From Blastococcus sp. MG754426 (GTDB lineage Bacteria > Actinomycetota > Actinomycetes > Mycobacteriales > Geodermatophilaceae), in the NCBI RefSeq assembly GCF_021699055.1, contig NZ_SSXC01000048.1:1-32968 (forward strand): a stretch of 32,968 nt of DNA, written 5' to 3'. The notes below the pieces were generated by a model. It saw only the letters and a list, made by a program, of their open reading frames with translations, did no database searches and was not told the origin of the DNA. Both the position numbers and the translations under genes were made by a program. Positions 7,054-13,967 of this stretch are shown one piece after another. Numbering within the stretch: the stretch's first letter is position 1; the number at the start of each line of letters is the position of its first letter.

Positions 7054-8465
7054 TGCGAACCTCCGTCGTCGTGGGACCGCGCGGAGAGGCGCTGCAGCGC
7101 GGTGGTGAAGCTGTCGTTCCAGAGGCCGAGGTGCGGCCAGCGCTCGGCGACGTGCGCCGTCGCCTCCTCGACCGACATCCCCTTTTCCCGCACCAGCCAG
7201 CCGCGCAGCACCAGGCCGGTGCGCGAGGCGCCGCCGTGGCAGTGCACCAGGAGCCGGTGTCCCTCCGCCTGCAGTGCCTTCATGTCGTCCAGGACGTCGG
7301 CGAGCATGACGTCGAGGTCGGCGTTGTGGTCGTTGTCGGCGATGTAGGCCATCCGGTGCACCGGGTGCGGGAACGGCTCGCCCAGCCGGCACAGCGAGAT
7401 GACGGCGAAGTCTCCGTCGCTGTAGCGCGCGCCGTCGAGGTTGCCGGCCCAGATGCCGGGCAGGACCTCCGTCGGCCCGATGCGGGGGATCACCCCGGGG
7501 TCGTAGTTCTGTTGCACCCCACCGTCGAGCGTGGCCGCGAGCTGCTGCAGGTCGGCCAGCCGCCAGACCTTGTCGCCGTGGCCGGGTACCCGACCGTGCA
7601 CCACTGACGCCCAACGACTCGGAATGGCGCCCATCCCGAAGACCGCCCCGGCCAGCCCGCCGGCGACGCACGCCACCGTGTCGGTGTCGCCACCTAAATC
7701 GATGGCCAGCCGCAGCGCCTCGGCGAAGTCGCGGCCGTTCCGCAGCGCCCACACCGCCTGCCCGAGCGTCGGCCACACCGCGCCGTTGGACTCCGTGGCC
7801 CGGTCCGGCGTCCAGTCCGGGGCGAGCACGGTCGCCCACCGCTCCTGGTGCTCGTCGGCGACCGCCTCCAGCGCCGAGGGGATCGCCGCAAGCGGGTCGC
7901 CGCCGTCGAGGGCCGCGCGCATCAGCTCGTGGAAGATCGCGCACCCTTCGCCGGTGGACGGGTCGCCATGGGTCAGCGCGGAGATCCGCCGCGCGGCGTC
8001 CATCGTCGCCTCGCGTCCGTCGCGCGAGAACCGGATCGCAGCTGGCGTCGTCCGCATCAGCGAGCCGTTGCCCGCAGCGCGGCCGGTCCGATGGAAGTGC
8101 TCTGTGGCGGCGACGTCCCACGGCCGGTTGGAGTCGAGGACGGTGCGGGTCTGGATGCCGACGTCCTTCGGATCCGCCGCTGCCCAGGCGCGGAAGCGGT
8201 CGAAGAGGTCCGCCTCGTCCAGGTTGCCGAGGTCGGCCAGGGACGATGCTACGAGCAGCGCCATCTGCGTGTCGTCGGTGAACTCGCCCGGCTCCCACGG
8301 GCCGCTGCCGCACATCTCGGTGCGGGCGCCGCGGGCGGGGGAGGGGAAGCGCGCCGAAAACCGGCCGGGCGGGCCGAACTCGAACGGGGCACCGAGGGCG
8401 TCGCCGACGGCCGAGCCGACCAGCGCGCCGGCGACGCGGTGGGAGCGGTGCATGGGCGTGGTCAT
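7050..8465 (-). CDS. ADP-ribosylglycohydrolase fused to dual-specificity-type phosphatase
   Basis: This is a 471-residue, two-domain protein. Residues 8 to about 310 form a DraG/ARH fold: GALVGSAVGDALGAPFE, the metal-binding TDDTQM (63-68), GNGSLMRTTP, and LGGDTDTVA with the second Mg2+ site at 259-262. These enzymes remove ADP-ribose from arginine or other acceptors. Residues from about 325 form a cysteine phosphatase domain with the P-loop HCHGGASR (C409, R415; CX5R). The fusion suggests hydrolysis of an ADP-ribosylated and phosphorylated product, or of a phosphorylated ADP-ribose; this is inference. The ATG at 8465 has a good GGAGGAG site five bases upstream. The gene heads the operon and starts just beyond the paired 22-bp repeats shared with the divergent Nudix regulator. 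Confidence 0.92.
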   Translation of the reverse strand: MTTPMHRSHRVAGALVGSAVGDALGAPFEFGPPGRFSARFPSPARGARTEMCGSGPWEPGEFTDDTQMALLVASSLADLGNLDEADLFDRFRAWAAADPKDVGIQTRTVLDSNRPWDVAATEHFHRTGRAAGNGSLMRTTPAAIRFSRDGREATMDAARRISALTHGDPSTGEGCAIFHELMRAALDGGDPLAAIPSALEAVADEHQERWATVLAPDWTPDRATESNGAVWPTLGQAVWALRNGRDFAEALRLAIDLGGDTDTVACVAGGLAGAVFGMGAIPSRWASVVHGRVPGHGDKVWRLADLQQLAATLDGGVQQNYDPGVIPRIGPTEVLPGIWAGNLDGARYSDGDFAVISLCRLGEPFPHPVHRMAYIADNDHNADLDVMLADVLDDMKALQAEGHRLLVHCHGGASRTGLVLRGWLVREKGMSVEEATAHVAERWPHLGLWNDSFTTALQRLSARSHDDGGSQ

Positions 8466-8483
8466 GGACTCTCCTCCGTACGA

Positions 8484-8505
8484 GTTAGCGCATCCACGCG
8501 CTAAC
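8484..8505. promoter_or_regulatory. Perfect 22-bp operator-like inverted repeat, box 1 (NrtR-type)
   Basis: GTTAGCGC, six bases, then GCGCTAAC: the 8-bp arms match perfectly. It lies 18 bases upstream of the glycohydrolase ATG and between it and the divergent Nudix regulator. Its size and place fit a dimer-binding site for NrtR-like repressors, which are autoregulatory in known cases. Confidence 0.75.
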
Positions 8506-8510
8506 CCCAA

Positions 8511-8532
8511 GTTAGACGAGACCTGCGCTAAC
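8511..8532. promoter_or_regulatory. 22-bp operator-like inverted repeat, box 2 (NrtR-type)
   Basis: GTTAGACG, six bases, then GCGCTAAC: the same architecture as box 1 with mismatches only in the inner part of the left arm. The two boxes are separated by five bases, so their centres are 27 bases apart. Box 2 ends nine bases before the GTG of the Nudix regulator and probably overlaps its transcription start. Confidence 0.7.
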
Positions 8533-8541
8533 GTCAACGAC

Positions 8542-9207
8542 GTGTACCGCGACAGCTCCGGCAGGGCGCTGACCGACTACCCCCAGCCGTCGGTCGCCGT
8601 CGACACCGCCGTCCTCACCGTGCCGGACGAGGACACGCGGCTGTTCGTTCTGCTGGTCCGACGCTCGGTAGAGGGCGAAGGGTCGGAGTGGTTGCTGCCC
8701 GGCACCTTCCTGCATGAGATGGAGACGCTCGCGAGGGCGGTCGGGCGATCGCTGCGCGAGAAGGCCGGGCTGACGCCGGACGTCACCCCTCGCCAACTGC
8801 ACGTGTTCGACCACCCCGACCGCGACTGGCGGGGCCGGGTCCTCTCCGTGGCGCACGTGGCTGCGTTGCCGTGGCGGGAGATCGAGCCGGTGCTGGCGAC
8901 GGGTGGGGGAGCAGTGTGCGTGCGCCCGGTGGACGAGGTCCGGGGGCTGCCTTTCGACCACGACGAGATCGTGGGCCGAGCGGTTGCCGACATGCGCCGG
9001 CAGTACCTCGAGCGCCCCGACCCGGACGGCTTGCTCGACGAGCCGTTCACGATCCGCGACCTGCACCGCCTGCACGAGGCCGTGGAAGGCGGGCTGGGGT
9101 TCTCCCCGGACACCTTCCGCCGGGCCATGCTCCCGCGGCTGAAGGAGACGAGGCGCCGATCCGAGGGCACCGTCGGCAAGCCGGCGCAGCTCTACGTCCG
9201 CCGCTGA
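8542..9207 (+). CDS. NrtR-like transcriptional regulator (degenerate Nudix + winged helix)
   Basis: This 221-residue protein has a Nudix-fold N-terminus (VDTAVLTVPDEDTRLFVLLVRR, then WLLPGTFLHEMETLARAVGRSLREKAGL). The Nudix box is degenerate: the catalytic REUxEExGU reads REKAGL, so hydrolysis is unlikely and the pocket probably senses ADP-ribose or a relative. The last 60 residues (PFTIRDLHRLHEAVEGGLGFSPDTFRRAML...GKPAQLYVRR) match the winged-helix DNA-binding domain of NrtR repressors, including the basic RR-x-GxxGxPAxLY end. It is divergent from the ADP-ribosylglycohydrolase operon and probably represses it and itself through the two 22-bp repeats. The GTG at 8542 is chosen because the recognisable fold starts right after it and the operators lie just upstream; no strong ribosome site is seen. 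Confidence 0.88.
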   Translation: MYRDSSGRALTDYPQPSVAVDTAVLTVPDEDTRLFVLLVRRSVEGEGSEWLLPGTFLHEMETLARAVGRSLREKAGLTPDVTPRQLHVFDHPDRDWRGRVLSVAHVAALPWREIEPVLATGGGAVCVRPVDEVRGLPFDHDEIVGRAVADMRRQYLERPDPDGLLDEPFTIRDLHRLHEAVEGGLGFSPDTFRRAMLPRLKETRRRSEGTVGKPAQLYVRR

Positions 9208-9308
9208 CCTGCGCGAGTTTGTCGGACGTGCGTGCGACAGTGCGTCGCCGCCCCTCACGCTGCGCAGCAGGTGGGGCGTCTCTCGTCGTCCAGTCAACAG
9301 AAAGCACC

Positions 9309-10547
9309 GTGCGCATCGGCACCTACAACCTCCGGCTCTGCCCGACGTCCTCCTCCGCACGCGGGCAGGCGATCGCCGACTGGATGAAGAGCCAGGACGT
9401 CGATGTCTGGCTGCTCACCGAGGTGCATCGGGACTGGACGCCGGGTGACGGGCGCTTCGTCGTCGCACCTGAGCGGGGGATCGCGCCGGCGGAGAAGCGG
9501 TGGTCTGGTGTTGAGACGCGCCTGCCGCTGGGTGACCTGCGGACGTCGGGCGACCCCTCCCACGCGGGGGAGGAGGGGCTGACGCTCGCCCGGCTGGAGC
9601 TGGACAGGGCGTCGTCCGTCCTGGTGGCGTGTTCGGTGCTGCCGTGGAAGGGAGCCGGCCCGTACTGGCCGGGACTCCCATCCGGTCAGGCGGCGGAGTT
9701 CCGCCATGTCCTCGACCACCACGTCGCCCGCATCTCGGCCGAACGCCTCGAGGGAGAGCCGCTCGTCTGGGGCGGGGACTTCAACCAGCAGCTGACTCCG
9801 CCGTACTGGTTCACCACAGCTGAGGGCGCCGAGGCCCTGCGAGCCGCGTTCGACGAGCTGGGGCTCGTGCCGCTGACCGAGCGTGCCGAGCACCTGAACG
9901 GCACTTCGCACGCCATCGACCACCTGGCCGTCAGTCGTGACCTCCTGGCCGGCGAGCAGATCGCTTCGGTGCACCGCCCGGAGTACGACGGCGGACACCT
10001 GAGCGACCACGCCGCCTACACGGCGGAGGTCGGCGTCCACGGGGGAACGTCCGTGAGCGCGGCGAGCGAGCCGCTGTACCGCACCGCAACCGGTGGGCGC
10101 CTGCACATCCGGAGCTGCCCGCACCTCAGCGACTCGCAGGTGCTCGAGGCGACGGTCACCGACGGCGAGATGTGCGCCTGGTGCGACAAGGAACTTCGCG
10201 GCGAGGGCCGGCGCTATTTCAGCTCGCTCGCCGACGCCTTGCCCGAGTTCGGTGCCCCGCGGGGCAACTGGCCGCTGATCACCCAGCACCTGGCCGGGGT
10301 CGATCACGATCAGGTGTGGATCGTCGCGAGTGGGACCTACATCGCCCTGGGCCGCAACGGTCGCGCCGTGGCGTGGTCGGGCAAGACCTACGTCAACCCG
10401 TCCGCCGACGAGCTCATCGAACTGCCGGACTACCGGGACGTCACGGGCAGGAGCGCCGCCGCCGTCCACGACACCTGGGGCGAGTTGTGCCCGGTCCACT
10501 TCATCCAGCGGCCGCGCAGCGGACGCTGCGAGAGCTGCGACGACTGA
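9309..10547 (+). CDS. Endonuclease/exonuclease/phosphatase-fold protein with C-terminal Cys/His tail
   Basis: This is a 412-residue fusion. The first 250 residues have the EEP (DNase I-like) motifs in order: RIGTYNLRL, LLTEVHRDW (metal-binding E), VWGGDFNQQL (D, N), SHAIDHLAVS (D, H) and GGHLSDHAAY (the catalytic SDH). Such enzymes cleave phosphodiesters in DNA or phosphoinositides, or nucleotide 5' groups. Then comes a domain with LHIRSCPHLSD...CAWCDKEL, a likely first zinc site, followed by a beta-rich stretch and a final LCPVHFIQRPRSGRCESC tail. The tail closely resembles that of the 152-residue operon protein at 6595-7053. The GTG at 9309 is chosen because it begins the EEP fold; the ribosome site is poor. 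It lies 101 bases after the Nudix regulator in the same direction and could be co-transcribed with it. Confidence 0.8.
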   Translation: MRIGTYNLRLCPTSSSARGQAIADWMKSQDVDVWLLTEVHRDWTPGDGRFVVAPERGIAPAEKRWSGVETRLPLGDLRTSGDPSHAGEEGLTLARLELDRASSVLVACSVLPWKGAGPYWPGLPSGQAAEFRHVLDHHVARISAERLEGEPLVWGGDFNQQLTPPYWFTTAEGAEALRAAFDELGLVPLTERAEHLNGTSHAIDHLAVSRDLLAGEQIASVHRPEYDGGHLSDHAAYTAEVGVHGGTSVSAASEPLYRTATGGRLHIRSCPHLSDSQVLEATVTDGEMCAWCDKELRGEGRRYFSSLADALPEFGAPRGNWPLITQHLAGVDHDQVWIVASGTYIALGRNGRAVAWSGKTYVNPSADELIELPDYRDVTGRSAAAVHDTWGELCPVHFIQRPRSGRCESCDD

Positions 10548-10557
10548 GGAGCCCGTA

Positions 10558-10574
10558 GCCGTCCGGCCGACGGC
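10558..10574. terminator. Weak hairpin between convergent genes
   Basis: GCCGTC, a five-base loop, GACGGC: a 6-bp GC-rich stem in the 29-base gap between the EEP gene and the convergent nuclease gene. There is no T-run. It may help termination in both directions. Confidence 0.35.
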
Positions 10575-10576
10575 GA

Positions 10577-11476
10577 TCAGCTCATGCGGGTGCTCGGAGT
10601 CAGGTACCTGCGCTGGAAGGAGCGGATCCAGTCCGCGGAGGTGACGGCAGCCATCACCGCCGTCAACTCTTCCAGGGTCCGGCGCTCGTAGGTGAGCGCA
10701 TCCCTCAGGAGACTCCGGTAGCGGACGTCGACGGCGTTGACCGCCTCGTTGATCGCCGGAGCGAGCAGCACGAACCGGGATCGGGCAACCGGTCCGTCGC
10801 CTCTGGTCATCGACAACGCCAGCAGGTGGTCGAACCAGATCTGGCGCAGGGGGAGCGCCCGCAACGCAGGCTCATCCGGATCGCGGAAGACACCGGAAGC
10901 TGCTGCCACCGCCGAGTAGCGAGGGCTGTCCGGCGACCCCGGGTCCTGCGACAGGTCTTCGTGGTACTTGACCTCGATGCCCACGCACGTCGCGGTTCCT
11001 GTCCTGTCGCGGCAGAGCCATGCCACGTCGAAGGCTGAGCGGTTGCCGAGAAACTGCGGGTCGGCACGCCCGGGTGACCACTCGAACCGGATGGACTCCA
11101 CCGACTCGATCAGATCTGGCCACAGGGCCCGACCGACGACCGCGGCCAGGTCGAGGTCCTGCTGGAGCTCGGCGAATAGGTTGAACGCCAGGGGCTGCGA
11201 CGACAGCATGTTGTCGTAGATGCGGGGTGCGCTGATCAACGCGCCAGGGTCTTCCCTCGCCGCCGCCACCGCGCGGGCGACTGCCGGGGTCAGGAAGTTG
11301 TTGGTCGTGTCGCCGGCGGGGAGCCGGGAGCCGAGACGTCGCTGACCGGCCAAACCCGCCGGCTGACCGAGCTGCTCCCGCCACTTCGCCTGACGAAGTC
11401 GCAGCTCGGACTGCCACGGGGCATCCTTCGCCACGAGGACGTCCGCGGCCTTGAGCACTTCTCTGCTGGGGAACAT
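10577..11476 (-). CDS. PD-(D/E)xK nuclease, PGN_0703-like
   Basis: This 299-residue protein carries a restriction-endonuclease-type core: RSAFDVAWLCRDRTG followed by CVGIEVKYHEDL gives D150 and E168-V-K170, the classic D...ExK metal and catalytic set. Before it are a conserved helix block (YDNMLSSQPLAFNLFAEL) and RFEWSPGRADPQFLGN. The overall order resembles PGN_0703-type PD-(D/E)xK proteins, which appear as stand-alone nucleases near defence genes. No methyltransferase is adjacent, so a classical restriction-modification pair is not indicated. Translation starts at ATG 11476; no clear Shine-Dalgarno is seen, and roughly 350 bases separate it from the operon upstream, so it likely has its own promoter. 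It is convergent with the EEP gene. Confidence 0.75.
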   Translation of the reverse strand: MFPSREVLKAADVLVAKDAPWQSELRLRQAKWREQLGQPAGLAGQRRLGSRLPAGDTTNNFLTPAVARAVAAAREDPGALISAPRIYDNMLSSQPLAFNLFAELQQDLDLAAVVGRALWPDLIESVESIRFEWSPGRADPQFLGNRSAFDVAWLCRDRTGTATCVGIEVKYHEDLSQDPGSPDSPRYSAVAAASGVFRDPDEPALRALPLRQIWFDHLLALSMTRGDGPVARSRFVLLAPAINEAVNAVDVRYRSLLRDALTYERRTLEELTAVMAAVTSADWIRSFQRRYLTPSTRMS

Positions 11477-11826
11477 CCGGTCAGCGTGCCGCGTCGCAGG
11501 TCGGCCTGCAGCCTTCCCGAAAGGCGTATCGGAGATCTCGCGGGCGACGTGCTCGCCGTGTCAGGGGTCGCAGTCCAAGGTCGCGCCGCGCACCGCACTC
11601 GACCCGGGAGTCCGTGAAGCCAGCGATCGCGGTCGTCGCCCGATCGGGTGCTGCCTCGGCCGAGGGCCCTCATCAGGTGCGGCGCTGTCAGGGGTGCATC
11701 ACCATCGGGCGCAGGCAGAGAGGGAACGGCCGAGGTCGCGTCACGGACACGAGCTCCGCCGACTCATGGCGGCGCAGGGTTCCCCTCGGGACGCCGGTCG
11801 GTCGCCGGACGTGCGAGCCGCGGCCG
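11477..11826. other. Intergenic stretch without a convincing gene
   Basis: About 350 bases lie between two minus-strand genes. Open frames here are antisense shadows with biased Arg/Gly/Pro content and no recognisable motif. It should contain the promoter of the PGN_0703-like gene and the end of the GTPase operon transcript. I could not pick out a convincing -10/-35 pair, an RNA gene or a strong hairpin. Confidence 0.5.
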
Positions 11827-12582
11827 CTACTCGAACGCTACTTCGTAGGTGGCCCGGTACTTCAGCGTGCTCGTGCTGGCGCTGAGGGCGCTCGCGCCCA
11901 CGGTCAGGAATTTCGGCACCTTGAGTTGTGCCGCCGCCTGCAACTGGCGCGACGATTCACGGGACAGGTCGACGGTGTACTTCCGGGAGTGCAGCTGGTT
12001 GCTGGAAGCTCGCGCGTCCACCAGGGAACGCATCTGGGGCTCGGACGTGAGTCGGTGCTTCTCCAGAAGTGCTTCGGCTGCCTCGATGTCTGTCGCGCCA
12101 CCGACGTAACGGTCGTCCAGCCTCATCGAAGCGGCGAGTGCCTCGGCGGTCTTCTTCTCGACGTGGCCCTTACCGGTGACCCCGCGAGCGGATCCCGTGA
12201 GGTCGACCCGGGCCTCGCCCTTGTCGCTCTGCGTCTCCACCACCTCGAGGTGGACGTGCCGTGCGCCCAGGAGCTGGCACAGTTTCGTGAAGATCAGGTG
12301 CTTGCGTTCGGCCGCGCGTTGCTGCGCTTCGTCAGCGGTTTCGTAGCTGTCCGGGTCATATGGCATCTGAACCAGGACGTTGCCTGCCACCAGCAGCCCC
12401 GCGTGGTCGAGGCCGGCGATCAGCGGGTCCTGCAGCTGCTCGTCCGTCGGCGAGTCCGACACCAGCCAGAGTCCGGGCGTACGGAGCAGTTCTGCCCCAT
12501 CGTCGTCGTAGCTGCACCGGTCGAGACCGGCCCGGTTCAGCACCATGACGAGCTTGCGAGCGCCCTCGCGCGGCGTGGTCAT
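11827..12582 (-). CDS. Hypothetical protein, third gene of the GTPase operon
   Basis: This 251-residue protein has no recognised domain. The N-terminal 110 residues (ARKLVMVLNRAGLDRC, then GLWLVSDSPTDEQL and GLLVAGNVLVQMPYDPDSYETADEAQQRAAERKHLIFTKLC) look like alpha/beta structure with a long helix. The middle has GARHVHLEVVETQSDKGEARVDLTGSARGV. The last third is helical with Ser/Ala-rich segments and a C-terminal TLKYRATYEVAFE strand. There is no membrane segment or signal peptide. Its ATG at 12582 overlaps the stop of the preceding gene (ATGA), so it is translated with the 157-residue protein and the GTPase. The unit may be a GTPase-controlled effector system, but the sequence does not name the effector. 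Confidence 0.65.
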   Translation of the reverse strand: MTTPREGARKLVMVLNRAGLDRCSYDDDGAELLRTPGLWLVSDSPTDEQLQDPLIAGLDHAGLLVAGNVLVQMPYDPDSYETADEAQQRAAERKHLIFTKLCQLLGARHVHLEVVETQSDKGEARVDLTGSARGVTGKGHVEKKTAEALAASMRLDDRYVGGATDIEAAEALLEKHRLTSEPQMRSLVDARASSNQLHSRKYTVDLSRESSRQLQAAAQLKVPKFLTVGASALSASTSTLKYRATYEVAFE

Positions 12583-13052
12583 CGCTCGATCCTTCCCATG
12601 GGCTGTCCGGGTGCGCGAGGGGAGAGACACCCCTGCCGCCCGGCGGCGACGAGGCCTCGCAGGCGAAGGCCGAGGTCCGCTGGCGGAGGAAGGAGCGCGA
12701 CGCCGTGATCGGCGATATTCTCCCGGATGGCGGTGAGCCGGTCCTCGGCCTCCCCGGAGCTCACCGAACCAAGCACGAGGCTGGCCAGCACCTGCCGGCC
12801 GTGCGAGTCCGTGTAGTTCGCTCGCCGAACCTCCATGACGACGTCGTGCAGACCCTGCAGGCCATCGAGGACGTAGAGGGCGGTGCCGTCGGACCAGCCG
12901 TAACGGCGGCCGTCGACCGTGACGTTCGAGAGCGCCCGGACCAAGTCCTGGCGCTCAGCGTCCTCCTCGACGGAGAGGGCGACGCCATTGAGCAGGAAAA
13001 GCGTGTCGGCTTCCTCGTCGGCCTGTACCCACGCGCCTTCGAGGAGGCTCAT
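12579..13052 (-). CDS. Hypothetical protein, second gene of the GTPase operon
   Basis: This is a 157-residue soluble protein starting MSLLEGAWVQADEEADTLFLLNG. A small alpha/beta body follows (VTVDGRRYGWSDGTALYVLDGLQGLHDVVMEVRRANYTD) and then VLASLVLGSVSSGEAEDRLTAIRENIADHG. I do not recognise the family; the alternation of short strands and an amphipathic helix could suit a protein-interaction or GTPase-regulator fold, but that is a guess. Both junctions are four-base overlaps, one with the GTPase stop upstream and one with the 251-residue gene downstream. The in-frame extension up to 13142 is antisense-like Arg-rich sequence inside the GTPase gene and was discarded; a GAGGAGGC-type stretch also lies on the coding side near 13040. 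Confidence 0.65.
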   Translation of the reverse strand: MSLLEGAWVQADEEADTLFLLNGVALSVEEDAERQDLVRALSNVTVDGRRYGWSDGTALYVLDGLQGLHDVVMEVRRANYTDSHGRQVLASLVLGSVSSGEAEDRLTAIRENIADHGVALLPPPADLGLRLRGLVAAGRQGCLSPRAPGQPMGRIER

Positions 13053-13735
13053 GCCAGCTTCGCGTTCAGTGCGGTGAGGAGACGGGCGGTGACATCCGCG
13101 CAACCTTCGTCGTCGGCGAGCGAGCCGGCGATCACGGTGCAACTCGGGCCCAGTTCCCGGACAGCCGCGCGGACCGCCGGTGCCGTACGCGCTACCCGTT
13201 CGGCGTCCGCGGCCAGCTCTAATCCGATGCCCTGGCGGAACGGCTCGTGGCAGTCCATGTGTGTCACCACGAGAGCGGTGTGGCAGTCGTCCTTGAGCTC
13301 GCCGAGTTGCTTCCAGTCGCGCAGTTGCCCGGCGTCGCGGCGTACTCGAGCCATGTAGGCCTCATCGGCTGCTTCGGCGTAGCTGACGAGGTACACGAGG
13401 AAGTCGGCGACGACCGCCTGGTCGTGCCATGCCCGGATCGCCTCCGGTTCGCCGCTCGCGTCCAGGACGACCTTGACCTTGAGCTTCAACCCGGCGAGCG
13501 CCAGATCCGCTGTCGGTTCGATGCGCTGGATCCCGCCGGTGGCCACCAGCTCCTCTGGGACGACTCCGTGCGCCAGGTACTCCGACAGCGTGGTCTTGCC
13601 GCTGACGACGGGACCCATGATGAGGAACGTCTTCTTGGGCAGCCCTGGCCACAGAGTGGCGACTGCTGTAGCAGCCGCGCCCAGGACGCCGAGGCCTGCC
13701 AGGGCAGCGGCTATCGCGATCAGAGGGAGAGGCAC
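13049..13735 (-). CDS. Membrane-anchored P-loop GTPase
   Basis: The 228-residue protein starts with one transmembrane helix (residues 4-30, IAIAAALAGLGVLGAAATAVATLWP), so the GTPase domain sits at the cytoplasmic membrane face. GTPase motifs appear in order: the Walker A GPVVSGKTT (41-49), DASG as a G3-like DxxG (92-95), and THMD (158-161) in the place of N/TKxD. The domain is small and lacks long C-terminal extensions. It resembles the stand-alone GTPases found in uncharacterised bacterial operons; I cannot assign a named subfamily. It is the first gene of a three-gene unit with four-base overlaps. GTG at 13735 is preceded by TATAAC only eight bases upstream, so the mRNA is probably leaderless or nearly so. 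Confidence 0.78.
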   Translation of the reverse strand: MPLPLIAIAAALAGLGVLGAAATAVATLWPGLPKKTFLIMGPVVSGKTTLSEYLAHGVVPEELVATGGIQRIEPTADLALAGLKLKVKVVLDASGEPEAIRAWHDQAVVADFLVYLVSYAEAADEAYMARVRRDAGQLRDWKQLGELKDDCHTALVVTHMDCHEPFRQGIGLELAADAERVARTAPAVRAAVRELGPSCTVIAGSLADDEGCADVTARLLTALNAKLA

Positions 13736-13743
13736 TGCGGCAG

Positions 13744-13749
13744 GTTATA
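13744..13749 (-). promoter_or_regulatory. Candidate -10 element of the GTPase operon
   Basis: TATAAC on the minus strand lies eight bases before the GTG of the GTPase gene, which places the transcription start almost on the start codon. No convincing -35 element is seen at the usual distance. Confidence 0.45.
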
Positions 13750-13967
13750 GGCGCCGGGCGACGCATCCGGGACGACACCGCCATCTCGCCCCGTAGGGTG
13801 GGCGTCGCCGGCGTGCCCGTCCAAGTGAGCGAGGCGGCTGTCCGAAAGCTGGCCGAACATCTGCGAGGCGTGGTTGCAGCGCACCGCACCGCACCGGGCC
13901 GGCGATCGCGAGCATCCGGCCGCCTCAGTCTGCGTAGAGACGCTCGAGCGGGGAGCTCGTGACTCCG

